Made by a program: the position numbers and the translations under genes. The notes beneath the pieces were generated by a model. It worked only from the letters and a program-made list of their open reading frames with translations, did no database searches and was not told the origin of the DNA. DNA of 56,437 nt from JBDHUJ01 sp039809105 (GTDB lineage Bacteria; Patescibacteriota; Saccharimonadia; Saccharimonadales; UBA4665): NCBI GenBank assembly GCA_039809105.1, contig JBDHUJ010000004.1, forward strand, positions 1-56,437. Reading direction: 5' to 3'. Below are positions 47,373 to 55,828 of this stretch, in pieces. Every line of letters starts with the position of its first letter. Position 1 is the stretch's first letter.

Positions 47373-48086
47373 CTACCGAAGGCCAAGCTTGGCGGTACAG
47401 GCCGGCCAAGCGCCCCAGCCCTGACGTGACTGGAGAATCTGTGCGCGGGCAATCTGCTCTTCGCGGCTGGCTTCGTTCGGCATGCCAGTGCCGCCTACGG
47501 CTTGCCAGCTACCCAGCGTAAACTGCAGGCCGCCGTAAAAGCCGTTGCCGGTGTTTATAGCCCAGTTATTGCCACTTTCGCAAGCTGCAATCTGGTCCCA
47601 GACGCTACCATCAGAAGGAACATAGTTGACCGTCGTTGGTGCAGAAACGGTGCGTGCTGGCGTGCTGGCTACTGGCTGCGGAGCAGCAACTGGCGTATTT
47701 GCCGGTATGTCACGCGGCGTCAGCTGTTCGTCTGCGGTCGGTATACGCAATTGCTGGCCGGGGGTTATGACATCCGGGTCGGCAAGGTCGGTATTGGCGT
47801 TAAAGACTCGCTTGACGTCACTGCCGTTATCCTGGGCGATTTTGGTCAGTGTGTCGCCGGACTGTACGGTTACGATAACCGGTGCCGGTGCAGCGGGTTG
47901 TGCGGGTGCTGGCGCTACCGTGCTGACAGTTTTGGCTGGTGCCGAAACGTGCGTGGTAGCTGCGGTTGCCTGGTGGGGCGTCGCACTTGCGTTAGTTTGT
48001 ATAACGGCTGCATAGGCAGTTGTGCCAGCTGCAGCAAACATGAGGCCGCCTAGACTCAAGGCCGCCGAAAGCGCGGGTTTGCGCAT
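47373..48086 (-). CDS. Resuscitation-promoting-factor-like secreted muralytic enzyme (LysM + Rpf domain)
   Basis: A 237-aa exported protein: signal peptide (ALSAALSLGGLMFAAAGTTAYA, about residues 5-26), Ala/Pro/Thr linker, LysM domain (VTVQSGDTLTKIAQDNG to TPGQQLRIP, about 70-117), second linker, and a C-terminal transglycosylase-like Rpf domain (about 161-237) with catalytic Glu170 in AACESGNNW and the GFYGGLQFTLGSWQAVGG core. Rpf proteins are an actinobacterial hallmark that cleave peptidoglycan and wake dormant cells. ATG 48086 follows GGGAGG by 10-11 nt; the ORF is open upstream to GTG 48107. Confidence 0.9.
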   Translation of the reverse strand: MRKPALSAALSLGGLMFAAAGTTAYAAVIQTNASATPHQATAATTHVSAPAKTVSTVAPAPAQPAAPAPVIVTVQSGDTLTKIAQDNGSDVKRVFNANTDLADPDVITPGQQLRIPTADEQLTPRDIPANTPVAAPQPVASTPARTVSAPTTVNYVPSDGSVWDQIAACESGNNWAINTGNGFYGGLQFTLGSWQAVGGTGMPNEASREEQIARAQILQSRQGWGAWPACTAKLGLR

Positions 48087-48494
48087 AGATTGTATATCCT
48101 CCCTCACTCACCCCATACTGTTACTCACACTACTTGTCGTAGCGGTTACTTAAATGATATTCTTCGTAATCGTATTCGATTTATTGCTTGAGAAACAGGG
48201 GTAGAGCAATATGTGTGTCTCTTTGGGCTATGTTTTGTCCCCGAAAAAACACACAAATTCTAGCTTAAGCGATATGTCGTAGTGAGTCAAGAATCTGTCT
48301 TGCCGCTACATGTAGCGTACATCAAAATGACTACAAATTTATCCCCACACACGTTGTGTCATTTACCGAATATATTTTGCGACGAAAAACATAACCATAC
48401 AATATTTCCAAATCTGCTAAATCCAGAACATGTAATATTAACAACACTGTACTAATTTGCCATGCTATCATTGAATGATAAAGAGGACGTTCTC
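48087..48494. other. Long A/T-rich divergent control region of the Rpf-like gene
   Basis: About 400 nt without a gene, clearly more A/T-rich than the rest. It contains a CGCTACATGTAGCG palindrome (48304-48317), a minus-strand TTGACT-containing segment near 48283, CACACACGTTGTGTC near 48344-48359 and GTGTGTC/GACACAC-like pairs. I compared it by eye with the c-di-AMP riboswitch that precedes actinobacterial rpf genes and found no match. It likely holds the Rpf promoter and a long 5' leader; details are unresolved. Confidence 0.45.
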
Positions 48495-48848
48495 ATGAGA
48501 ATCATCATAAAGCGCGCCTACGAAGTACCAGTCGCTGACGACGGTTATCGGGTACTGGTGGACCGGCTATGGCCGCGCGGTGTCCGTAAGGAAGTACTGG
48601 CCTTGGACGAATGGTGCAAAGATGCCGCGCCAAGCACCGAATTGCGCAAATGGTTCGGTCACGACCCGGCCCGCTTCGACGAATTCGCCGCCCGCTACCG
48701 GGAAGAACTCTCGCATTCCGATGCGCCGCGGCAGCTGCTCGTCCATGCGCAGGGAAGTGCTCGCCTCACGCTCATCTACGCTGCCCACGACCCAGCCATA
48801 AACCACGCCGTCATCCTCCGCGATTACCTGGCAGAAATGGTAGACTAG
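48495..48848 (+). CDS. DUF488-family protein
   Basis: A 117-aa protein with the DUF488 signature IIIKRAYEVPVADDGYRVLV (residues 3-22), DRLWPRGVRKE, and WFGHDPARFDEFAARYREEL (about 53-72). Function is unestablished; several members sit in stress or metal-related contexts. GAGG lies about 10 nt before ATG 48495, which is preferred to ATG 48462. Peptidase E gene follows 4 nt downstream. Confidence 0.85.
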   Translation: MRIIIKRAYEVPVADDGYRVLVDRLWPRGVRKEVLALDEWCKDAAPSTELRKWFGHDPARFDEFAARYREELSHSDAPRQLLVHAQGSARLTLIYAAHDPAINHAVILRDYLAEMVD

Positions 48849-48852
48849 GGTA

Positions 48853-49548
48853 GTGAAACTTCTACTGACCTCCAACGGGCTATCGAATGATTCTATCGCT
48901 ACTGCGTTCGCAGAGCTGGTAGGGAAGGACCCGCGCGAAACCAAAGTGGCATTTATCCCCACTGCGGCAAACCCTGAACGTGAAGATAAAAGCTGGCTCA
49001 TCAACGACCTCTATCAATTAAAAACCAGAGGTTATTATGTCGATATTGTAGACTTGCCAGCTTTTGCCGAGGACCAGTTACGCGAAATACTAAAAGGTAT
49101 GGATGTGATTTTCGTGGGCGGAGGTGACACATTCTACTTGAGTTACTGGATGCAGAAAAGCGGTCTGTCTAAACTACTCCCCGAGCTCTTGGAAACAAAG
49201 GCATATGCTGGAGTCAGCGCCGGGAGTATCATTGCGGGCGCCAGTTTAGGTCTGGCGTCGCGGCCGCTTGAGAATCCGCAGGCTTTCCGAGATAAAGATT
49301 ATGACGAGCTCGGTCCGAAGGGCCAGTCGGCCGGTGAGGCTCTATGCCTAGTAGATTTTGTGGTTCGGCCACATTTTAATAACTCTGATTTTCCGCTTGT
49401 TAAAAAAGACTTCTTGGAAGCGAGAGCCAAAGATGTGCCGTTTCCAGTATATGCATTCGATGATGATTCCGCGCTGAAAGTCGTCGACGGCACAGTCGAA
49501 GTAGTTACAGAAGGTGAGTGGGTGCTTTTGAATCGAGATAAAGGATGA
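48853..49548 (+). CDS. Peptidase E (S51) family dipeptidase
   Basis: A 231-aa cytoplasmic peptidase of the aspartyl-dipeptidase/cyanophycinase type. The nucleophile Ser is in YAGVSAGSIIAGASL (about S122), preceded by VIFVGGGDTFYLSYW (about 85-99); the catalytic His is in VVRPHFNNSD (about 174). These enzymes cleave Asp-X dipeptides, fitting nutrient scavenging. GTG start; ATGA overlap with rnhA. Confidence 0.9.
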   Translation: MKLLLTSNGLSNDSIATAFAELVGKDPRETKVAFIPTAANPEREDKSWLINDLYQLKTRGYYVDIVDLPAFAEDQLREILKGMDVIFVGGGDTFYLSYWMQKSGLSKLLPELLETKAYAGVSAGSIIAGASLGLASRPLENPQAFRDKDYDELGPKGQSAGEALCLVDFVVRPHFNNSDFPLVKKDFLEARAKDVPFPVYAFDDDSALKVVDGTVEVVTEGEWVLLNRDKG

Positions 49549-49970
49549 TTACATACTATACCGATGGCAGTGCAAGTCCGAATCCGGGGCCGGGCGGATT
49601 TGCGGTTATACAAGATTTGAAGCCGGTGGTGCTGGGCGGCGATACAATTCCAGGTGACACGACGAATATACGCATGGAAGGGCTGGCTATAAAAGCGGCC
49701 ATGGAACACGCGAACGGGGAGGAATGCCAGATTTTTACCGACAGTGAATTCTGGATAAATGTTATTACCAAGTGGGCGCCAGGCTGGGAAGCAAAAGGCT
49801 GGAAGAAATCTGGCGGACCTATAAAAAACCTTGACATTGTGCAGTCGGTCTACCCGCTGTACCAGAAATCCAACGCGACACTTACGTGGGTGCGTGGCCA
49901 CGAAGGCGACCCGGGTAACGAAGCTGCCGACGAATGGGCCAACAAAGCCCGCCTTGGCAAGCGCCTCTAG
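49545..49970 (+). CDS. rnhA: Ribonuclease H (RNase HI type)
   Basis: A 141-aa enzyme that degrades RNA in RNA-DNA hybrids. The acidic active site is intact: D7 (YYTDGSASPNPGPGG), E45 (NIRMEGLAI), D66 (QIFTDSEFW) and the final Asp in GNEAADEWA, with the catalytic-loop His in WVRGHEGDPG. Starts within the peptidase stop (ATGA). Confidence 0.93.
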   Translation: MITYYTDGSASPNPGPGGFAVIQDLKPVVLGGDTIPGDTTNIRMEGLAIKAAMEHANGEECQIFTDSEFWINVITKWAPGWEAKGWKKSGGPIKNLDIVQSVYPLYQKSNATLTWVRGHEGDPGNEAADEWANKARLGKRL

Positions 49971-50005
49971 TCCTTGCGTCATTCCTGTGAAGGCGGAATG
50001 ATGAA

Positions 50006-50566
50006 TTATGAGAGCCCGAGTTTTTCTTCGAGAGCTTCAAGTAGTTCGGGAAACTCGCGTTTTCGGCGCAGCAGAGTCCCACTGAAATGCCGTTGACCCG
50101 GGAGTTCGTAGTACTCTGCGCCTAATTTGTCCCGAATCAACTGCGGTTCGGAAATGTCGATGTACGGGTCGTTGGGCGAGGCGAAGATGATAACCCACGG
50201 TTGGTTGGCTTTTATGGCCTCCCACTGCCACGGCTCATCAAAGTATCCGGCGGCTTTTTCGTCTTCGTAGCCCAAGTCGGTGTAGTATGTCCCGACAAGC
50301 ACTGAACCGCCGATTTTGTGTGCTTCGGCGTAGCGCATCGCCGCAATCGCCCCTGATGAATGACCGACTAAAATCGTATGTTCGTCGGCATGCAGTTCGT
50401 TTTCTATGTACGGCAGCCAGACACTGGCTTTCGCCTCGACCGGGTCGGGCATGTCAGGCGCTTTGCAGGCAACGCCGAGCTTTTCCAGCTCAGCCTTCAG
50501 CCACGGAAACCAATTATCATTCCCGCTCTCGCCGCCATTGCCGTGTATCAGTACTATTCGCTTCAC
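50006..50566 (-). CDS. RBBP9/YdeN-like serine hydrolase
   Basis: A 186-aa alpha/beta hydrolase. IVLIHGNGGESGNDNWFPWL (about residues 4-23), nucleophile Ser in VGHSSGAIAAMRY (about 67-79), acid in ASPNDPYIDIS and His in GQRHFSG complete the triad. Unlike the paralogue at 36801, Ser is retained. Start is GTG 50566, 5 nt after the NUDIX stop, so the two form an operon. Confidence 0.88.
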   Translation of the reverse strand: MKRIVLIHGNGGESGNDNWFPWLKAELEKLGVACKAPDMPDPVEAKASVWLPYIENELHADEHTILVGHSSGAIAAMRYAEAHKIGGSVLVGTYYTDLGYEDEKAAGYFDEPWQWEAIKANQPWVIIFASPNDPYIDISEPQLIRDKLGAEYYELPGQRHFSGTLLRRKREFPELLEALEEKLGLS

Positions 50567-50571
50567 GGCGG

Positions 50572-51003
50572 CTAGTATACTTTGCTATCTTGAATCGAGA
50601 AATATGGGGCGGTATTATCGTGGAGCTTGAGCGTTTTGATTTCGGCCACGCTGAAATAGCCGGATTCTTCGGCTTCGACGCTGTCGGACTTGAATTCGCC
50701 CGAGACCTTGGCTTCGTAGGCTATGACCGCGAACCATTTCAGGGTTGGCGAGCCGACTTCTTTGTATATACTCCAGAAACCGACTGGCTTTTCGCTCATC
50801 CAGTCCACATTAAAGCCAGTTTCTTCGGCGATTTCGCGGGTTAGTCCTTGGCGCGGGTCCTCGCCATGCTCCAGGCCGCCGCCAGGCAGCTCCCAGCTGT
50901 AACCCGATTCCTTGATGAGCAAAATCCGACCTTCGTCATTTTTTATAACGGCCTTAACCGATATGCGGTAGGTACAGGGTACGGAGTCCATAATGTCTCT
51001 CAT
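50572..51003 (-). CDS. NUDIX hydrolase
   Basis: About 143 aa (ATG 51003; ATG 50991 or TTG 51012 are alternatives). The Nudix box GLEHGEDPRQGLTREIAEETGF is complete (G x5 E x7 REUxEE pattern), following WELPGG. It hydrolyses nucleoside diphosphates linked to another group; substrate unknown, possibly oxidised nucleotides. Upstream gene of a two-gene unit with the RBBP9-like hydrolase. Confidence 0.9.
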   Translation of the reverse strand: MRDIMDSVPCTYRISVKAVIKNDEGRILLIKESGYSWELPGGGLEHGEDPRQGLTREIAEETGFNVDWMSEKPVGFWSIYKEVGSPTLKWFAVIAYEAKVSGEFKSDSVEAEESGYFSVAEIKTLKLHDNTAPYFSIQDSKVY

Positions 51004-51134
51004 TTTGCGCAATCAGTTCAGGAAAAGCAAATCTTCTCAGCCTTTGTTATGGGCTACCGACTACTGGAGAACCAGGTCGGCCTGGTTCACCTATACTTGT
51101 AACTTTTAGGTTCGTTCCGTACACTTTAGCTATC

Positions 51135-51731
51135 GTGAATTTCTTGAGGCCAACTACAGAGCAAATTGACCCAGGAGAAGCCGCGCCAACACCGGAGCAG
51201 CTATTTGCTTTGGCTGCAATCGGAATCAAGAGCGCCAAAAGACTGAACCGGCTTCGCCAACTGAAACGACAGGATACCGGACGAAGTAGCGGTGCATTAC
51301 TGCCCCCGACTATCGTCATCCCCGAAGACAGAGAGGAGCTACGAGATTATCGTTACGAACATTCATATGCGATAAGGGTGAACAGAAGGACCCATAAGCG
51401 TGACTGGGCGTTGTCGGTCATTTCTCGCTACCAGGTGATAAAAGTAAATGTTTCGCAGGGTACAGAACTTGTTACCTACAGATTTGACTGGGACCAAGAG
51501 AGGACTACGCTCGCACGTCGACGTATTACTGTTGCCGAGGCTCCGCCGTATGGGATTGACGACTATGTCGAAAGGTTCCATGTCAGTGACCATATAGGTG
51601 AGAGCTGGGCTTGGGAAACTGACCTAGAAAATGTTACCGCGTCCGATATCGTACTTCTCACGCACGACATAGAGACGAATCAACCTGGTGTCTATGCATC
51701 GATAGGTGATCTTTCTCGTCCTGTTGCGTAG
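51135..51731 (+). CDS. Conserved hypothetical protein
   Basis: I do not recognise this 198-aa soluble protein. A helical, Arg/Lys-rich segment (KSAKRLNRLRQLKRQDTGR, about residues 33-51) precedes a beta-rich C-terminal domain (SYAIRVNRRTHKRDWALSVI onward). TACACT 9 nt before GTG 51135 suggests a leaderless mRNA. It precedes the DUF4868-like gene but with its own spacing, so a functional link is unproven. Confidence 0.55.
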   Translation: MNFLRPTTEQIDPGEAAPTPEQLFALAAIGIKSAKRLNRLRQLKRQDTGRSSGALLPPTIVIPEDREELRDYRYEHSYAIRVNRRTHKRDWALSVISRYQVIKVNVSQGTELVTYRFDWDQERTTLARRRITVAEAPPYGIDDYVERFHVSDHIGESWAWETDLENVTASDIVLLTHDIETNQPGVYASIGDLSRPVA

Positions 51732-51811
51732 CAGAAAATTTTACACCAAGCACGGAACGTGGTTTTGCGGTAGAATAGGGCGGAAGAATCTAAACAAAGG
51801 GTAACAACTAG

Positions 51812-52864
51812 ATGGCCGAAGAAGATACAACGCCAGCAGAAGAATTAACGCCGCCAGCAGCAGCTGTCGCGGACGATGGCTATGTGGAAACGGATGTGTT
51901 TGCGTGGGCGAACAACCTCGTGCAGTACAAAGACGAACTCAAAGTCGAACTGTTTTTTATAAGCAAAAACTATGTGTTGTATAAGACGAATTTGGCAGAG
52001 CAGCTCAAAAAACAGCTCGAGCCAATCTTTATAGACGAAATGTTGGAATACATTTTGGACGGTGCCGAAAAGGGCCTGATAGTCCGTGGGTTCGAACAGG
52101 CCGAAGCCGAAGAGCTGGTGCTGCAACGCACACGTGTGAACAAAGTCGAAAAGCTGCGTGAAACACTCGGTTGGCTCAAGACCCAGGAGCACGAAATCGT
52201 GCTATTCAAAGAAGACGAACACGATATAAACCACATGAAGGGTGTCTTGGCGCGCGTTACATACGAAGGCGCCAAGCAGCCATTTTACGTCATTAAGGTT
52301 TTACCAAAGAGCCAGGTCATGAAGGGCAAAGTCGGCTGGATGCTGCGCGATAACAAATTCGTACCGTTCGACGCCGACGCCGCACTGCGCCTGCCGACCG
52401 ATTCGCAGTTGCTGGTGCTCGAAGAAGACCTGTATGTATTCTCGCAACCAAAGCTAAAGACACTCTTCGGCTACGACGCGAAAGAACAGGCAATAGCTGA
52501 GAGCAAAATCCGCGAAATCGAGGAAACGTATCGGCTAAGCTTCGGCGAAGGTTTAGGTATTCAAAATCTCGTGAAAGACAAGAAAGCACTCGTAAAGAAG
52601 CTGCAGAAGTTAGAAGTGGGGAAGGTGACACAAGAGCAGATTCTGCAGCAATCAGAGGACTTAGATTTAGGTGTGATGCCGGATGATAGCGGCGCCATAA
52701 TCATCATGGACGACAAAGACATCGCCAAGTTCATAAACCTCATGGCCGACGACTACTACGAATCCCCAACCACCGGCGAACGCTTCGAAATCATCAAAAA
52801 GCGCCCGCTCAAACCCGATACCGACGAAGACAACCCGCTTGCCCAGCTTCCGCCTAGCGCTTAG
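51812..52864 (+). CDS. DUF4868-like protein (KwaB-related C-terminal region)
   Basis: A 350-aa soluble acidic protein. The C-terminal half resembles DUF4868: LLVLEEDLYVFSQPKLKTLF (about residues 206-225), then FGYDAKEQAIAESKIREIEE, and the ending INLMADDYYESPTTGERFEI (about 307-326). DUF4868 is the domain of KwaB in the Kiwa antiphage system, but the membrane partner KwaA is not encoded here. The first 20 residues are disordered. TAGAAT and an A-rich leader precede ATG. The assignment is by pattern memory only. Confidence 0.55.
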   Translation: MAEEDTTPAEELTPPAAAVADDGYVETDVFAWANNLVQYKDELKVELFFISKNYVLYKTNLAEQLKKQLEPIFIDEMLEYILDGAEKGLIVRGFEQAEAEELVLQRTRVNKVEKLRETLGWLKTQEHEIVLFKEDEHDINHMKGVLARVTYEGAKQPFYVIKVLPKSQVMKGKVGWMLRDNKFVPFDADAALRLPTDSQLLVLEEDLYVFSQPKLKTLFGYDAKEQAIAESKIREIEETYRLSFGEGLGIQNLVKDKKALVKKLQKLEVGKVTQEQILQQSEDLDLGVMPDDSGAIIIMDDKDIAKFINLMADDYYESPTTGERFEIIKKRPLKPDTDEDNPLAQLPPSA

Positions 52865-52867
52865 TAT

Positions 52868-53350
52868 ATGAAAATCTACCTCGTACGTCATGGACAGACA
52901 GTAGTCAAAAGAGAACCCAAGGACATTTGGGATTCATATGGACCGCAGGGCCCTCCGATAAACAAGGAGGCCGAAGCAAAGGCACGTGAGCTACATAATC
53001 AGTTCGCCTCGCTCGGGATTGACGGGGCTCGTGAACCGGCTGCCGTATCGGAATATCTACGTGTGCGACAAACTGCCGAGTGCGCTGGCTTTAAAATACT
53101 GCGCACAGACAGGCTGTTAAACGAAATCAATACCAACAACCCTATGCTCTCAAGGCAGTTGGTAAAAATAGGACAGGTACCCCCAGAGGCAAAAGCGGCG
53201 GCTCAGCAACTACTGGCAAACCCCCCGGCCGAGAAGGTCTGGTTTACTCACGGTCTGGTAATCGCTGCATTACTTCTCGAAACGGGGCAAAATACGTCGC
53301 AGAATCTTGAGCCTGGCTTTGCTGAAATCATCCAATTTGATATCTCCTAG
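52868..53350 (+). CDS. Histidine phosphatase (phosphoglycerate-mutase-like)
   Basis: A 160-aa protein with the catalytic LVRHGQT at residues 5-11 and the second His in WFTHGLVIAALL (about 119-130), the histidine-phosphatase superfamily core. It is smaller than PGM and closer to SixA/CobC-size enzymes, so a phosphatase on a small phosphoester or phosphohistidine is likely. It starts 3 nt after the DUF4868-like gene and should be in the same operon. Confidence 0.85.
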   Translation: MKIYLVRHGQTVVKREPKDIWDSYGPQGPPINKEAEAKARELHNQFASLGIDGAREPAAVSEYLRVRQTAECAGFKILRTDRLLNEINTNNPMLSRQLVKIGQVPPEAKAAAQQLLANPPAEKVWFTHGLVIAALLLETGQNTSQNLEPGFAEIIQFDIS

Positions 53351-53408
53351 CGGTATTTCTGCTTGCTGCGCTTCGGTGTGAGGGATAAAGCGCTTATAAT
53401 AAGCATGT

Positions 53409-53627
53409 ATGGCAAGTGGAGAGAAAATCGGCGGAGCCGAAAAGGTAGGACTGTTTTACCGCAATTTCAATGCAGTCGGTGCGGTAGCCTTATTTGGTGT
53501 TGGCGTGGTCGTCCCACCTGTTGCGCCAGTCATGAACGTGCTGGCGGGCATCAATGCGCTGCAAGCCGGAGCAGGCGAGTGGTTCCGTCGCCACGCTCGC
53601 AAACGCCGCCTCAAAAAACAAAAATGA
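53409..53627 (+). CDS. Small hydrophobic protein with a basic C-terminus
   Basis: A 72-aa protein: two short hydrophobic segments (AVGAVALFGVGVVVPPVAPV and MNVLAGINAL, about residues 22-51) and a strongly basic tail (RRHARKRRLKKQK). TATAAT (53395-53400) ends 8 nt before the ATG, supporting a leaderless gene. It could be a small membrane protein; no family is recognised. Confidence 0.6.
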   Translation: MASGEKIGGAEKVGLFYRNFNAVGAVALFGVGVVVPPVAPVMNVLAGINALQAGAGEWFRRHARKRRLKKQK

Positions 53628-53744
53628 CGACACTTTACGTCCGACCGAGCGTAAAGTGTCGTGGTTGCTGCGGGCAAGGTAGAAGTGTACGGAAAACGTC
53701 CGACCGGACCAAAACTGAAATTTTGAGTGGTGTATTATGGGGGT

Positions 53745-54185
53745 ATGAGTGTAGATGCAAAGACGGCCGCTTGGGCAGCGCAGCAACCGAAGAAGCTTGT
53801 GGCTTCGAAAGTTATCGTAAAGTCCGACAAGGGCAACATTTTGCTAGTGCAGCCGACGTATAAGCCCGGTTGGCAATTTCCGGGCGGTGGCGTCGATGCT
53901 GGTGAATCTCCGGAAGAGGCAGCGGTACGTGAGCTTCGAGAAGAGTTGGGGGTTGAGCTTTCAGGGCAGGATTTAACGCTCGTCGGCCTGGTATACAGAA
54001 AAGATTTAGACACTCTATTCCCGATGTTTGAGGCAACAGTACGCTTCGACGAGTCAGCGGCGCTGCGGCTCCAAGCATCGGAGTTGAAGGGGTATGCATA
54101 TGTTCCCCCGGGCGAAGTCGTTCAGCGGGTTAGTGGGTATTACGGTGCGTTCTGGAGAAAGTACATCGCATCCATTGCGGCATAA
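53745..54185 (+). CDS. NUDIX hydrolase
   Basis: A 146-aa protein with a complete Nudix box, GVDAGESPEEAAVRELREEL (about residues 49-68), preceded by PGWQFPGG. Start ATG 53745 is set by TATTAT (53733-53738) ending 6 nt upstream, in preference to the upstream frame. Substrate unknown. Confidence 0.88.
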   Translation: MSVDAKTAAWAAQQPKKLVASKVIVKSDKGNILLVQPTYKPGWQFPGGGVDAGESPEEAAVRELREELGVELSGQDLTLVGLVYRKDLDTLFPMFEATVRFDESAALRLQASELKGYAYVPPGEVVQRVSGYYGAFWRKYIASIAA

Positions 54186-54289
54186 ATCACAACAGACAAA
54201 TTTTAAATGGTGGGTGTAGTATGTGTGTACCAAAGCCTGGTAAAACGCAAGTAAACGCATAGTCGTACGGAAGACGAAGGAGGGAAGAT

Positions 54290-55819
54290 ATGAGACAGGC
54301 ACAAGCTCTTAACATCATGCTCGGAGGGCATTCGGTATTTCTAACCGGTGCACCGGGAGCGGGTAAGACGTATGTATTGAATGAATTCTGCCGGCGCGCC
54401 AAGCGGGCGGGGAAGAATGTGGCTGTTACGGCCAGCACCGGCATCGCCGCGACGCACATCGGCGGCACGACCATACACTCGTGGTCTGGCCTGGGCATCA
54501 AAGATTTCCTGACCGAATACGACCTGGAACGAATCAGCAAAACCGACAAACTTATAAAGCGCTACAACGGGGCTGATGTGCTGGTGATAGATGAGGTCTC
54601 CATGCTGCACGGCCAGCGACTGAATATGGTCAACCAAGTCGCCAAGCTGCTGCGCAAAAGCGACAAGCCATTCGGCGGTCTGCAAGTAATTTTGGTCGGA
54701 GATTTATTCCAGCTACCGCCCATCACACGTGGTTCGGACAAGGTAGATTTCGTACACCTCAGCGAGGCTTGGGAAGAACTGAACCCGAAAATCTGCTACC
54801 TGACTGAACAGCACCGCCAAGTCGGTGACGAACTGCTCGACTTGCTCGAAGCCATGCGCCGCGGCGAGGTGAACGAGCTGCACGAATCGGCCTTGCAGGA
54901 GCGGCTCAAGGAAGAGCGCCCGGGTGACCTGGTGGTGACGCGCCTGTATAGTCACAACATGGATGTCGACAGCATAAACCAGCGGCACCTGCGCGAGCTG
55001 GAACCAGAAGCAAAACAGTATCGCATGCAGACCAAAGGCCAGCAGGCCAAAATAGAACAGCTGATAAAAAGCGTGCTTGCCCCCGAAGAACTGGAACTGA
55101 AAGTCGGCGCCGAGGTGATGTTTGTGGCAAACAACTTTCCGCAGGGCTATGTCAACGGTACGCGCGGGCAAGTCGTTGGCTTTAATGACAATGTACCAGT
55201 GGTGGAACTTTCGAACGGTAGGGAAGTGCGCGTTGAGCCCTTTAGCTGGAAGCTGGAAGAAGACGGCAAGGCCCGTGCCGAAGTCGCTCAGCTGCCGCTG
55301 CGCCTGGCCTGGGCCATAACCATCCACAAAAGTCAGGGTATGAGCCTGGACGGCGCAGAAATAGACCTCTCCCGCAGCTTTACGCCGGGTATGGGCTATG
55401 TGGCTCTTTCGCGTGTCAGAAGTATGGATGGTGTCTACCTGACCGGCATAAACCAAATGGCGCTTACCATGCATCCACTCATCTTCGAATTCGATGCCGA
55501 CTTGCGCGAAGCCTCCGAAGCACTGGCCAACATAACCGAAGACGTGGAGCCTGAAAAGGTGACTGCGAAAAAAGAAGACGAGCTGGACATACCCGCACCG
55601 TACGACGAGGCACTTTTCGAACGCCTGCGCGCATGGCGGCTACAAGAAGCTCGCAAACAGCAGGTATCCGCCTTCATCATCGCTACCAACAAACTGCTCG
55701 AAGAGCTCGCCCGCCGCAAACCCCAGACCGAACAAGCCCTCCTGGGCACTAAGGGCATGGGTAAAGCCAAAGCCGACAAATACGGCCCCGAAATCCTCGC
55801 AATCTTAAAACAAGACTAA
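54290..55819 (+). CDS. Pif1-like SF1B DNA helicase with C-terminal HRDC domain
   Basis: A 509-aa helicase of the Pif1/RecD family. Walker A GAPGAGKT (about 19-26), the Pif1 segment TASTGIAATHIGGTTIHSW (about 46-64), Walker B VLVIDEVSML (about 98-107), Q-x-x-R-type HRQ, and the terminal motif LAWAITIHKSQGMSLD (about 339-354) with GYVALSRVRSMDG are clear. Residues about 435-509 form an HRDC domain (LFERLRAWRLQEARKQ, then LLGTKGMGKAKADKYG) that helps bind nucleic acid. GGAGG precedes ATG. A MazF-like gene follows 9 nt downstream. Confidence 0.93.
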   Translation: MRQAQALNIMLGGHSVFLTGAPGAGKTYVLNEFCRRAKRAGKNVAVTASTGIAATHIGGTTIHSWSGLGIKDFLTEYDLERISKTDKLIKRYNGADVLVIDEVSMLHGQRLNMVNQVAKLLRKSDKPFGGLQVILVGDLFQLPPITRGSDKVDFVHLSEAWEELNPKICYLTEQHRQVGDELLDLLEAMRRGEVNELHESALQERLKEERPGDLVVTRLYSHNMDVDSINQRHLRELEPEAKQYRMQTKGQQAKIEQLIKSVLAPEELELKVGAEVMFVANNFPQGYVNGTRGQVVGFNDNVPVVELSNGREVRVEPFSWKLEEDGKARAEVAQLPLRLAWAITIHKSQGMSLDGAEIDLSRSFTPGMGYVALSRVRSMDGVYLTGINQMALTMHPLIFEFDADLREASEALANITEDVEPEKVTAKKEDELDIPAPYDEALFERLRAWRLQEARKQQVSAFIIATNKLLEELARRKPQTEQALLGTKGMGKAKADKYGPEILAILKQD

Positions 55820-55828
55820 GGTTTCGGC

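Noticed and set aside
48087..48494. c-di-AMP (ydaO) riboswitch upstream of the Rpf-like gene
   Set aside because: Expected in actinobacterial rpf leaders, but I could not find its conserved core by eye on the minus strand.
51812..52864. Complete Kiwa (KwaAB) defence system
   Set aside because: No KwaA-like membrane gene is adjacent, and the DUF4868 match itself is tentative.
53363..53863. 166-aa Cys/Arg-rich ORF overlapping the small gene and NUDIX gene
   Set aside because: It overlaps two better-supported genes in another frame and has no start signal.
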